Assembly (NCBI GenBank): GCA_028622995.1
Contig: JAJQJQ010000020.1
Location: 2,542,001-2,606,000 of the forward strand
Length of the DNA: 64,000 nucleotides
From: Panagrolaimus kolymaensis
Taxonomy: Eukaryota; Nematoda; Chromadorea; Rhabditida; Panagrolaimidae
Direction of reading: 5' to 3'
The notes under the pieces were generated by a model. It had not been told where the DNA came from. It ran no database searches and worked only from the letters and a program-made list of their open reading frames with translations. A program made the translations under genes and the position numbers. Of the stretch, positions 12,390 through 23,745 are shown one piece after another (position 1 is the stretch's first letter; each line of letters begins with the position of its first letter).

Positions 12390-13811
12390 ATGGCATCAAA
12401 GAATCGAAATCGTTTAAATTTATCCATTCCACCCGTGGTTGCTGAAGAAGGCAAAGGTGATGATGATGAGACAAGTGAAAAAGTTGATGATGAAGCACCT
12501 CCTGCACTATCCGATGATCAAACAAAAGCTTTAAAAGCGTTTTTAGTTCAAAAAGAACAGGTAATAATTTTTTTTTTCACTTCTCTGTAGCGCTATATAA
12601 TGAATCTATTTTTTTAGTTATTTGAACGTGGTGAACTTTGCGAAGATGAACTTGAAAGAGTTTGTGAACTTGGTCATGGTAATGGTGGAGTGGTTCACAA
12701 AATGCGTCATAAGAAATCTGGACTTGTAATGGCAAGAAAGTTGGTGCACTTGGAAGTAAAGCCATCAGTACGAAATCAAATATTGAAAGAGCTTGAAATT
12801 CTTCATAAATGCAATAGTCCGTACATTGTTGGTATGTGTGCTTTTCGTATCCTTCTTCATTTCTCTGTAATGAATCTTATTGTTTTAGGGTTTTATGGTG
12901 CTTTCCATGATAACAATGAAATTTCAATTTGTATGGAATTTATGGATGGACTTTCATTAGATATTGTGCTCCAAACTGTTGGAAGAATTGAAGAACCTAT
13001 TGTTGGTCGGTTAACTGTGGCCGTGGTTAAAGGATTAGCATACTTGAAACAGCTGGGAATGTTACATCGAGGTTCATTTTCGCTTTTTCTTATTCTTTTA
13101 ATCCTTTTTTTTCAGATGTCAAACCTTCAAATGTTCTCGTAAATAGTAAAGGTGAAGTCAAACTTTGTGATTTTGGTGTTTCTGGTAAACTGATTGATTC
13201 AATGGCAAATAGCTTTGTTGGAACACGATCTTACATGGCACCTGAACGTCTTCGTGGTGATGGATACACAATTCAATCCGATCTTTGGTCATTTGGTTTA
13301 TCTCTTGTTGAATTATCTATTGGAAGATATCCTATTCCACCACCAAGCAGAAGGGAATATTCAAATCTGTTTAAAATTCCTGTGGATCAAATTGTTCTTG
13401 AAAATAATGATGAATCTGGTAGTGGTGATGGAAACCCTAAAAATCTGGCCATTTTTGAATTATTGGATTATATCGTTAACAGAGTAAGCTTTTTGCTTTG
13501 TTGTTTGAAAACGATTTTAAACTTCCCAGCTTTCAGACTCCACCGTTACTTCCAAAGAAAATTTTCACTGAGGAATTCTGTAACTTCGTCGATAAATGTC
13601 TTCGCAAAAATGTTGCTGAACGTGCTGATTTGGCTGTGTTAATGAAGGAACCTTTTTATGTCAAATACGAAGCTTTAACAGATACCAGTGATTTTGGTAA
13701 ATGGGTTCAAGGTGTCATTGATATGTAAGTTTCTATTTCGAAATTCTTTCCACTTTAACTTACCGAATACGTTTTAGGCGTGCACGAAATAAAAGTGGTC
13801 AACCAATGTGA
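12390..13811 (+). CDS. mek-2: MAP kinase kinase, MEK1/2 type
   Basis: Six exons: 12390-12560, 12618-12831, 12889-13071, 13116-13483, 13537-13724, 13778-13811, giving 385 residues, the usual MEK length. Visible kinase motifs: Gly-rich loop LGHGNGGVV, Lys in [11 protein letters not shown] (VAIK position), catalytic loop HRDVKPSN split by an intron, DFGVSG, and activation segment [19 protein letters not shown] with the two serines that RAF phosphorylates in MEK1/2. A Pro-rich insert ([11 protein letters not shown]) follows subdomain IX as in MEK1/2. It phosphorylates ERK (MPK-1) in the Ras pathway. Upstream acidic N-terminus corresponds to the ERK-docking and regulatory region. All catalytic residues are present, so it should be active. 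Introns 1 and 2 resemble one another (see findings). Confidence 0.95.
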
Positions 13812-14297
13812 TAATGTCTTTATGCTTTTTTGTTTTTACCTTGTTATATTTTTTTCAAATTATTTTTCGATTGCACTTTTATGTTTTGATACAAAAATAA
13901 TAATAATAGTTTCTTTATTCAAATGTGTGTAAATTTTACTTTTAAACTTTTTTTGGATCTCATTAATTTTTACGATTCGTCATTGAACTTGAGGTGAAAG
14001 TCGTATACCCGAGTTTGATTTTTTAAATGAGGCCACTGTTAAGCCTCTTATGTTTGTTTAACTTCATATCGCTTTTGTACTTTTTATAAAGTATAAATAA
14101 AATTCTTTATTACCTTTGAAAGCATACTTGCAGCAGCTTAAACTTTTATAAACAAACATGAAAGATTGTAAAAATTATTGTTTTATTATGCGATGTGTTG
14201 ACTTTTTTTTGTTGCAAATTGAAAAGTTTAGTTTTTATTGATCAAAAAAATGCAATAAATTTGATACATAATAAACAAAGAATAATATATAATATTA
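13812..14297. other. Intergenic between convergent genes
   Basis: 3' flank of mek-2 and of the small minus-strand gene; AT-rich, AATAAA-like signals (for example near 14090 and 13900), no gene seen. Confidence 0.5.
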
Positions 14298-15231
14298 TCA
14301 AGCATTCAAAGTGACATTTGTAATTTTTTCAGGAGAAACCAATAGCAAAAGTAATAAACTCAAACGGCAATAAAATCGTTTAGTTTTTTGAAAGCATTTT
14401 TCTAACATTTTTGGTTGCATCATTTTGACTTTTTCTTATGGTGTTTTTTACCTTTTTGGTTATGATGGGATTTTTCTGAAAAAGCTTTGATTTAATTAAT
14501 GAAACTCAAAGAAGCATCATTATATCGAAAGGCTTAATAAATTTACCTGGTTTTTTAGGAGTTGATGTTGTTGACGAGATTGTTGGAGTAGCTGTTGGAT
14601 AATATTCTTCTAAATTTTCGTCTTCTTCCTCGGAATTAGATGAACGTGAAAAATAAACGATTGCAATTAAAAATATTACAGCAAAAATAGGAACGAATAA
14701 ATGAATGCCTGAAAAAAAATGAAAGGGTATAAAATTGGTGGTTTATAAAATGATAAATGCTGGATCTTTGAACAACAACCTATGTGTGTGTATTACTAAA
14801 TATTGATTTGACCTCAGACGACAAGTTAGTGCTAAACTCAAATATTGTTTGGAGGATGGACTATTCGAATGCGCTATCGATTACTATTTATTTGCCTGTT
14901 AAAGAGAACGTTTTTCGCGCACAATAAAAAGTTTTGCCATAAACGTTGCTAATCATGCAACATGTTTCGTAGTTTTGAACTCAGATATTCATTTTTTTTC
15001 AATTTATAACAACAGCAATGTTACCTATCCTTGAGCGTCGTAATAAAATCCACGAATAAAAGCAAATTTTATAAAAAGGGTAGTCTAACTAAACTTCCAA
15101 CGGTGTACTTCAACCAAAAAATTTAAGAGAAAAAAATTATGTAAGCAGCATTTACAAAAGCAGTTAAAACAAATTTTATCAAAAACCCTTCTAATCATCT
15201 TACCTTCAACAAATGCATAAACCACATCCAT
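14298..15231 (-). CDS. Small single-pass membrane protein, unrecognised
   Basis: Proposed exons in transcript order: 15231-15204 (MDVVYAFVEG), 14708-14547, 14475-14452, 14401-14298; lengths sum to 318 bases, 105 residues. The main exon carries one strong membrane helix (IHLFVPIFAVIFLIAIVYF), then an acidic stretch (SNSEEEDENLEEYYP) and a Thr/Ser/Pro linker. Donors (GTAAGA, GTAAAT, GTAAAA) and acceptors are acceptable and phases agree, but the last two exons are weak. No family recognised. It diverges from the carboxypeptidase gene 1.4 kb away. Confidence 0.4.
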
Positions 15232-16636
15232 TTCCTTCCTATTTATCAATAACTTATATTAACCATTTATGTGGGTAAAAAATAATAATTCCAAGACTCC
15301 TTTTTTCTTAATACATTTTACCTTATAAACAATTTTTCTTTAAAAAATTTCCGATATTTTATGCACTTTCAAACAAACTAAAAAAAGTGAAGGAAAAAAT
15401 CTTTCTTTTTTTCTGGACATTCGTTTTTGCCACTTTTCTTTCTTTTGCTTTCGTTTTTCGTGTTACTTACATCAGCCAGCAAGCAAGCATGCAAATAAGC
15501 TACTCAATGGCAATAGTAAGCAAGCAAGCTAGCATGGGGCGAGCAGTACAAAGAAAACACACATTTCTTCGCCGTTGTTGTTGTTCTCCTCGGTTGCTTG
15601 ATTGCAGCTTTAAAATTTCCGGAGGCTAGACAAGAAAAAAAGGCTAACAAAAAATGTAATGGCTTTTCAGTGTTCCTTTTTTTTATCGCTAATGTATCAA
15701 CCTAAACAATCCAAAGAAAGGAATCTTAAAACAAAGTTAGTTAATCCAAAAAAAAATATCAATAAGAAGGAAGCAAAGTGAATTTGCTATCTGCAATTAA
15801 ATATTTTTTGGATTTCAACGGAAATGTTTATGAGCAGATTGGATTTTACTAAAACATAAAAAGAAGAATGAGAAAAAAATGTATACGGTCATTGAAACAT
15901 TCCCATTCTCGAAAATTCTATCAATAACTAATAAACGATGACGAAAAAAATGATTTCATAGAATGTGGAAAAGAAAGGTCAAAAAAGTGAGCTAAACTCC
16001 ATCAATGGAGACAGAAAGCGCGTTTCACTTTAAAGAAAAAACCAGCTTCATTTTAGGTCTATGTTTTCCAACATATTATTCCTTCTTCAATCAATCCTCC
16101 TTCCTTTCTCATTGTGTTTTTTTAATGTAACACATTAGCCTTCTAACAACAACAATAAAACGAAAAATAAACCATGACAAGCAAGAAAAAAGTAAGAAAG
16201 ATTTTTTCTTCTTGTGTTTGCAAACTTGCTGCCTATTTTTATTTTACACGCGCTCGCGGAACTGTCAAACAACCAACAACAAACCAACTAACTTACGAAT
16301 AAGAATTACGACGACGACGACAACAGCAAAATTTAGTTATTTTTCCCATTCATTTTATTTTTTTCGTCTTACCTGTTTTTCTTTTTTCTCTTTCTCGTGG
16401 CTGTTGCTTTTGCAATTTTGTTTCTCACTAAAAAATTGTCATTCTGGACCCAAGCAGTTTGTGATCATTCTCATTAGTTTTTTTTGTTGAATGTTGGATT
16501 TTGAATTTTTTGTTAGTTAGTTTATGTAACTTTTTTTTCTCCGCGTGATTCCATCGTTATTATTCTTTTTAATCATTAAAAAATATTTCTATTTTTCAGG
16601 GTTAATTGATTCACGAAGGGTTGAAGAAGCAAAGAA
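15232..16636. other. Intergenic, 5' flank of carboxypeptidase D
   Basis: No gene seen. Holds GCAAGCAAGC- and ACGACG-type microsatellites (about 15478-15540 and 16308-16325). A TTTTTCAG acceptor at about 16591-16598 just before the carboxypeptidase start suits either a leader intron or SL trans-splicing. Confidence 0.5.
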
Positions 16637-19600
16637 ATGCGCGATGCTGGCATCGCAAAATCTTTTGCATCTCTTTTTTCTCTTCTTATATTCTTACCTT
16701 CCATTATTTATGCAATAAATTGGGATGAAGATATAATAGCAAGTTCATTGGAATCACAAAATGAAAAATTGGATGCTTTATCACATTATTTTGGTTCACA
16801 AATACAAAATGAAACTTTATTTCGTTCTAAAGAAGCCATGGAAAAGATTGTTGGAGAATTTGAAGATGTGCCAAAAGAAAGGTTTGTTTATTCATCAAAT
16901 TTATGTGTTATTAAATGTTTGAATTTCAGGCTGAAAAATCACAATTACGATGAAATGACTTCATGGTTAAGAAAATTTGCGGATGATTATAAGTCGATAA
17001 CTCATTTGTATTCAATAGGAAAGTCAATTCAAGGTCGAGAATTATGGGTTTTAATAATCTCTGATAATCCTGAAGAACATGAACTTCTCGAACCTGAATT
17101 CAAATATGTTGGTAATATGCATGGTAACGAAGTAGTTGGACGTGAAACTTTGCTGTATTTGATCGAAATATTGTGTAAGAACTATGGTAAAAATAATTAC
17201 ATTTCATCAATGGTAAACTCAACTCGGATTCATGTTATGCCTTCAATGAACCCCGATGGATATGAAATGGATCAACAAGGAGACCGCGTTGGTTATTCTG
17301 GTAGAGCAAATGCAGCTAATGTTGATTTGAACAGAAATTTTCCTGCAAGATATCCATCACATAAAGAAGAATCTGGAGGATTTACTCTTCAACCTGAAAC
17401 TATTGCTGTAATGAAATGGCTACTTTCTTATCCTTTTGTACTTTCTGCAAATCTTCATGGTGGCTCTTTAGTTGCCAATTATCCTTATGATGATTCAGAT
17501 ACTGGCAAAGATGGAATTTACACTCCTTCAGCTGATGATAAACTTTTTGTTGAATTATCCTATCAATATGCTCGAGCTCATAAGAATATGTGGAAAACTG
17601 GTCGGCGATGTGGTTTGGCTGCAATGGGAGATTCGTTTTATCATGGAATTACAAATGGAGCAGGATGGTATCATTTAGCTGGTGGAATGCAAGATTGGCA
17701 ATATCTTCACTCAAATTCAATGGAAATTACGATTGAAATGGGTTGTTTCAAATTTCCTTTTGATTCTATGTTTGAAACTCTTTGGAATGAGCATAAGTAT
17801 TCCTTACTTTCATATATGGAAATGGTTCATCGTGGAATTAAAGGGATTGTAAAAGATTCACAAGGCAATCCACTTGGTAACGCTACGATAAGAATTGTTG
17901 AAGGAACATCTGGAAAGAATATTACAACAACATCACATGGAGAATATTGGAGAATTTTAAGTCCTGGAAAGTATAAGGTTTGTGTGAATTTTCTTTTAAA
18001 TTATTTATTTACCATTAACTTTTTAGCTTGAAGTTATCCACTCTGAACATCTTCCTTATCAATTCGATGTTGAAGTTGATGTTGGTCCAGCTCGAGTTAT
18101 CAACATTACCATGACTCACATTCCTTGCAATTCTGAAGATACTCAACAAATGATTGTTCGTGGAAAAGGTTCAATTCGTTTAGCTCTTCTTGCTCTTGAT
18201 GATGATTCAAGTGATTTACTAAGAAAGCTTTCAAATTCAACGTGTCCACCATCTGATCCACTTATCAATGTATTATTAAAGCATGGAAAGCTTATCATAT
18301 TACCATCTTATAATGAAGTTGATCACCTTCCACTTTTAAAATCCATGTCTCCTGATGCTATTGTTCTATTTTCAACCGGTGCACCTCATTCAATCGTTTA
18401 TAACAAAGGTGAATTTACTCCAAAACTTTTCAATTCAACTGCTTTTGATGAAAGTGTTAAACGGTTAGTTTTGGATTTTTAGTTTATGTAAAATTCATAT
18501 TGTTTTTCTTATTGTATTTAGAGCATTTGTGGCTTCTGGTGGTACAAATTCTAGCTGTTCATCCAAATTAGACAATAATGAAATATCTTTGATGGTTGAT
18601 AACATGAATATTAATGATCGATTTCAACTTGGTATTGCAATTGGATGTGAACCTAAAAATGATTCTCAACGTGCTGAAGCTGCAATCACTGGAATTGTTG
18701 AGGTTCTGTCAATTGCTCTTTAGATTCTATAATTAATACCACTGCTCTTTTTAATGGAATTTTTTGCTTTTACTGGTTAATAATTGTTGCTTTCTCTCCT
18801 TTATGTGCCTTATGTTGTCCATTCCTTCCTATGTTTTAGATTCCTTTAAAAAAAAATTATGTAATATTAGGTTTTATTTTCATTACTATTTTATGTTTTT
18901 TTGCTTTTTATTTTGCACAATAATATTCTTTTCACAAGTATGCTTTATAAATGCACAAACTTTTCTTAATTCTTTTGGTGATGGTCGTTTGGGTTGAAAA
19001 CAAAAAAGGTGTTGGATGAAGCGGTGGTTAGGTGATTTCGGATTAACTAATATTTTGAAAGGTTTGGGTGCTTTTGAAAATCTGGTTTTTGTTTAAGCGG
19101 AATAAATTTGCTTTTGTTTTTCTTACAAAAAGCTCATGGAAAGGAGGCGGAGAAAAGCTTATGTTGCGAAAGTGAGGTTGTTACATCAAAATGAATTTCT
19201 CAACATTCAATAATTTTTGCTTTGGGATTTATAAGATAAAAAAAGTTGATGGCAAACAAGCTGCATAACCAAAAAAACCCAATACAAAATCCAAGGATCT
19301 AAACAAATTCTTTATTGTCATACTCACTCACATTTCTCTCGTTCACACTCTTTCTTATTCTTTTACACACCTATTATTTTTTCGCCTAATTTTAACTTAA
19401 TTCAAAAGAATTATTTTTAACTTTATTTTAAATTTAGATTCTCCTCAATGTTGTTAAAAAGGATGTGGTTCAAGAATTCAGCGTGATTCCATCTGCAAAT
19501 CCAACAGATCATTTTACATCGGATCAAATTATGATGTCAACTAGCATAGGACTTGATCGACTTGTATCTTCATCCGCATGCAAACTTCGTCAATTTGATG

Positions 19601-21085
19601 TTGGACCAATGAAAGTTTATCAAATTGGTGCACAAAAAGGCCCACGAACTTTAGTGATGGCAATCGAAGCTGTAAGTTTTTTGGGAGAATTGAATTGCAA
19701 AAAAAAAATGAAAGTTGTAGTTTCAAAGCTACCTATTTTTTTGTTTTTTACATTAGGCTATAAAAATTTTCCAAAAAAAACTTTACTAATTTGCAAATTT
19801 AATAAACCATTTTTTACTTCAGAAAACTGAGGCATTTGTTTATCAACTTGGTACAACTATATGCGATGAATCCGCGCATGAATCAGATGAAGAAACATCA
19901 CAAATATCTAAAATTCTTTCATCCTCCACTGTTTATTTAATTCCTGAAATTCCTCATAGTCAAATTAATTGTCATGATTATGGATCGATTTCGCCATTCG
20001 TTCCATTATTAACTCAAATATTTAAAGTTATCCCAGAAATTGATTTTGTTATTTTGATTGCTTCTGGAGGTTTAAAAGTTCGATTTATTGATACATCATT
20101 AAAAGTCTCCAAAAAGATGCAAAATAATAATAATAATGGGTTTTCTAATATGGGTATGGTAGATAATGATGAACTTGGAATGGCTGCAATTACCGCAGCT
20201 TTATTAAGTGGGAAAAAGCCATTAACTATGCAAATAGCTGAATTATATGTTTCTAAACATAAGCAAATGAAACAGGTAAAGTAAAGCAAATTTAGGGAAA
20301 AGTTATTAAATAAAATTTTGCTATTGAAAAGTTTTTTCGACTTTCAAACTTCGAAGTAGCTTATTTTTTTACTAATTTTTTTTTTCATTTCGTAGACATA
20401 AAATTAAATTCTTTTGTTTCTTCAGAATTCATTGGATGTTTGTTCAAATGATCATAATCCCAAACCTGTAACGGGTGCATTTCAATGGTCACCGCATTCT
20501 TGGCCATGGAAAGCTCCGGATGCATTATTGATTCAAACCGCATGTTGTTACGAACAAAGAGGAGTGGGGCATTTATTTGAAGAAAATCGGAAATCCATGT
20601 TATTCACCCTTGAAAAACGATTACAAGGAATTTCGGGTGAAATTATGTCATCACAAGGAATTAAAATTTCTAATGCAAATATTTCTATCTCTTCTCTCTC
20701 TGGAGGGAGGAGAGCTATTAAAATTCAAACAGGGCCATCAGGATTTTTTCATCAATCATTAGAAGAACCAGGAAAATATTCGATCACCATTGAAGCATCG
20801 GGATTTAATTCACAAACAATGGAAATTACTGTGGTTGAAAGGGAATCAGCATGGCAAGAAATTGTTTTACATACTCCTTATTCTCTTACTGGTGGACGAT
20901 TTGTAATTGCGATGATTACAGCGTTGATATTACTTTGCATAGTATTTTATTTTCTTTATACTTCATTTCAATCATGGAAATGGGAAACTAAACATGGTGG
21001 ATTTGAACGTGTTCCATTAAATGATATTGATTTTGGTGAAGAATCGGATGATGATATATTAGATTTACGAACTATAAAGCCATAA
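16637..21085 (+). CDS. cpd-1: Carboxypeptidase D (M14 N/E subfamily), membrane-anchored
   Basis: Seven exons: 16637-16881, 16930-17977, 18027-18463, 18522-18702, 19438-19671, 19823-20275, 20426-21085; 3258 bases, 1085 residues. Signal peptide (SLFSLLIFLPSIIYA), then an active M14 domain with zinc ligands HGNE (His, Glu) in KYVGNMHGNEVVGRE, the PDGYE and NRNFP substrate-binding segments, third ligand His in SANLHGGSLVANYPYD and catalytic Glu in ITIEMGCFKFP. A transthyretin-like fold follows (VHRGIKGIVKDSQGNPLGNATI). A second M14-like region (about exons 3-7) lacks the HxxE motif and looks inactive, followed by a second transthyretin-like domain, one TM (VIAMITALILLCIVFYFLYTS) and a short acidic tail (FERVPLNDIDFGEESDDD) like that of vertebrate CPD. 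Role: removes C-terminal Lys/Arg from prohormone and receptor fragments in the trans-Golgi. The 48-base first intron has no stop and could be misread as coding. Confidence 0.9.
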
Positions 21086-23379
21086 TAAAATATTATTATA
21101 TTTTTTAAAGCTTATTTTTTTTTGTTTAAAATTATGTAATTTAGATATGACGAAATTTTTAACGTATTTTTGTTGATTTGTATTTATTTCTATCAGAACT
21201 TTCTTTTTTAATTGTTAAACTAAAAGTCTGAAATGGCATTCATTTTCTCTCCTCAAATCCTCTTACCCTTTGCTTCTTTTTTTATAACCATTTTTCAATG
21301 AAATGCTTTCATTCCAAAAACTATAGCTAAAAAATAATTCGTTTATTGATATTCTAAATTTCTATGATTTTTTATTTTTTGTTATTAAAATTTTGTTGTT
21401 ATTGCTCCTTTATTTTTTTGTTTGGTAATAATTCAGGTTATGGGTTCTTTTTTTTATCATTGATGTGATAGGTTGTTTGTTTCCAGAGATTCGATATTAT
21501 ATTCAGAAAGAAATTATATGCATCAGAATTTTTATGAAAGTTTTATTTAAAATAAATTAATATTATTATTTAAAGAAAAAAGTATTGATTTAAACAAATG
21601 TGTAAAATGCTTGAAGCAATAAAACCGATGAGTGCCAAATTATTTTTCAAAAAAAAAAACAACAATAAAGGGAAACAAAATTCATCTTTATTTTAGCTAT
21701 TGCTCACATTCTCCTAGACTCCAATATTATCAAAAACTTTTAAGAAACAAATTTAGATGAAAAAATAATAAAAAAAAAGTATGAATATCAATGATACATT
21801 GATGCATTGTTTTTTTTCGTCATCTTCAAAAGTTTCAAAATGGTCTAAACAGTCGGTGCGCTTCCTATAGCGATAACATTTTCCCGTATTGTATCAATTT
21901 TCAATTTTTAATGATGAATTGAAATCTTTTATATTTTGCTTGCTTCATTTTTACGCGTTTTTTTATTTCCATTTGCGTTGAATTATTTTTATTTTCTCGT
22001 TGAATTTACAGTAACTTGATACTTAATTTTTCCATAAACTTAATCTGCAAGTTTGTTTGTCAAAACGGCTTTTTTTATAAAATTATTTTTTTTAACATAG
22101 GATGGATATTTTTAAAACCGGCTTTATCTCACACGTCTTCCTTCCTTTGACTCATCCGTCCATCCACAAAAAAAAATTTTATCTCTTTTTCAATATCCGT
22201 ATTGTTGTTGTTTGTTGTCATGGTTGCCTTTCTTCTTCCTCTCCGCATTCATTTTATGGTCATCCTAGCAAATGCGCGAGGCATGAATGAAGTTTTAAAG
22301 TGAAAAGTGAGTTCTATGATTTTTTTAAACTCATGGTTGGGAATATTTCAATAAGGTTGCTGGATAGTTTAGTTGCTACTACCAATTTAATTTTGAGAGT
22401 GATAAAATGGAAAAAAAATGAATTTAAAGCTGAAGGTAGCTTTATTCTCGAAGATCATGGTTTTGGTTTGATTTGGTTTATTCCATTTTATTATTCCATT
22501 GTCTTTTTTTGTTTGTTAAAAATTTCATAGATAAAACACTTGATCAAAAAGAATTCACTCTCTCTCTCTTTTTCTTTTGTAAAAAAAAAACTTGACGTCG
22601 ATAGACAACATTTAAATGACGGAAATTGGTTTCATTCTTTGACGACGACAACGACAAAATTATTATTCACTGTTTCATCCTTCTTTTTTTCCTGCGTCTT
22701 CTGCGTCGTCTTCTCATCATTTAAATAACGTTTTTCATCTTCTTTTTATTTTATTTTTTTCTTCACAAAAATGGTGGTAGTTGTTGTGATGGTGAAAGGC
22801 GATGATAGTCAATTTAAATATGTTTGTGATCGAAAAATTTAAGAATTAAGGGAAAAAATAGCGGAGGAGGAAGAGGAAGAAGATGTATGGGTAGAGATGA
22901 TGAGAAACAGGATAATTTATTTCAAATTAGGTCATATTCCTTTCACATTTTTTTAAGCAACAGCCAGCGGCGGGTGAAGAAGATTCATTTAACAAAAAAA
23001 TACGTGTGGAGAAAAAAGTTATGTTTTTTTTAGTTTGAGGCGTTTTTGGGTGGTGTCGATTTAACAATAAATATACTTTTTAGTAAAAAACGTTAAAATT
23101 GATTTCTCATTTGCATTTTTTTCATTTTTGCGTTAAAATAAGTTTATGATTCATAGAATTTTAGAAAACGTTAAATTGCGTTATTCGTGTCTTTGATGGT
23201 TTCGATGCGTTCTCTTACTTTACATAACTCTTTTTTTGCTTCAAATTTTTTTTTTTGCTTTCGTGAAACCATAGTTGAGAAACGTGTGTCTTTGATTTTA
23301 TGTCTTGCTTCTTTTTCTTGCTACGCTACTTACTAATGCCTTTCATTTTTCAGGAATATTCTCAAACATTAATTTTCAA
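21086..23379. other. Intergenic, 5' flank of MPC1
   Basis: About 2.3 kb with no supported gene. TC-rich and AT-rich low-complexity tracts. A splice-type acceptor TTTTTCAG at about 23346-23353 lies 27 bases before the MPC1 start. Confidence 0.5.
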
Positions 23380-23745
23380 ATGGTATCAACTTTATCTCGT
23401 TCAATAACATCTCATTTTCGTCAATTTTCACGTAAAGAATGGATGAATTATTTTATGTCAACACATTTTTGGGGTCCTGTTGTAAATTGGAGTTTACCTA
23501 TAGCTGCATTAGCTGATTTAAAAAAGAATCCTGGATTAATTTCTGGTAATATGACTTTTGTATTGATTGGATATTCATGCCTTTTTATGAGGTTTGCATG
23601 GCTGATAAAACCTCGAAATCTTTTATTATTTTCTTGCCATCTTACTAATGTTACTGCTCAATCAACTCAACTTATTCGATGGATGAATTATAATTATCTT
23701 CATATTATCAATGATCCATATGCGCCTAAGAAAAATTTGGAGTAA
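23380..23745 (+). CDS. mpc-1: Mitochondrial pyruvate carrier subunit 1
   Basis: One uninterrupted coding exon, 121 residues, usual length for MPC1. Diagnostic MPC1 segments are present in order: YFMSTHFWGPVVNWSLPIAA, LADLKKNPGLISGNMTF, MRFAWLIKPRNLLLFSCH and LTNVTAQSTQLIRW. It forms a heterodimer with MPC2 in the inner mitochondrial membrane and imports pyruvate for the TCA cycle. The start was chosen at MVSTLSRSITSHFRQFSRKE, an amphipathic basic N-terminus, directly downstream of an acceptor at about 23353 that would serve a leader intron or trans-splicing. No MPC2 is seen in the window. Confidence 0.94.
   Translation: MVSTLSRSITSHFRQFSRKEWMNYFMSTHFWGPVVNWSLPIAALADLKKNPGLISGNMTFVLIGYSCLFMRFAWLIKPRNLLLFSCHLTNVTAQSTQLIRWMNYNYLHIINDPYAPKKNLE

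Noticed and set aside
16882..16929. Bases read through as coding in carboxypeptidase D
   Set aside because: GTTTGT...TTTCAG borders and loss of homology show a 48-base intron that happens to have no stop.
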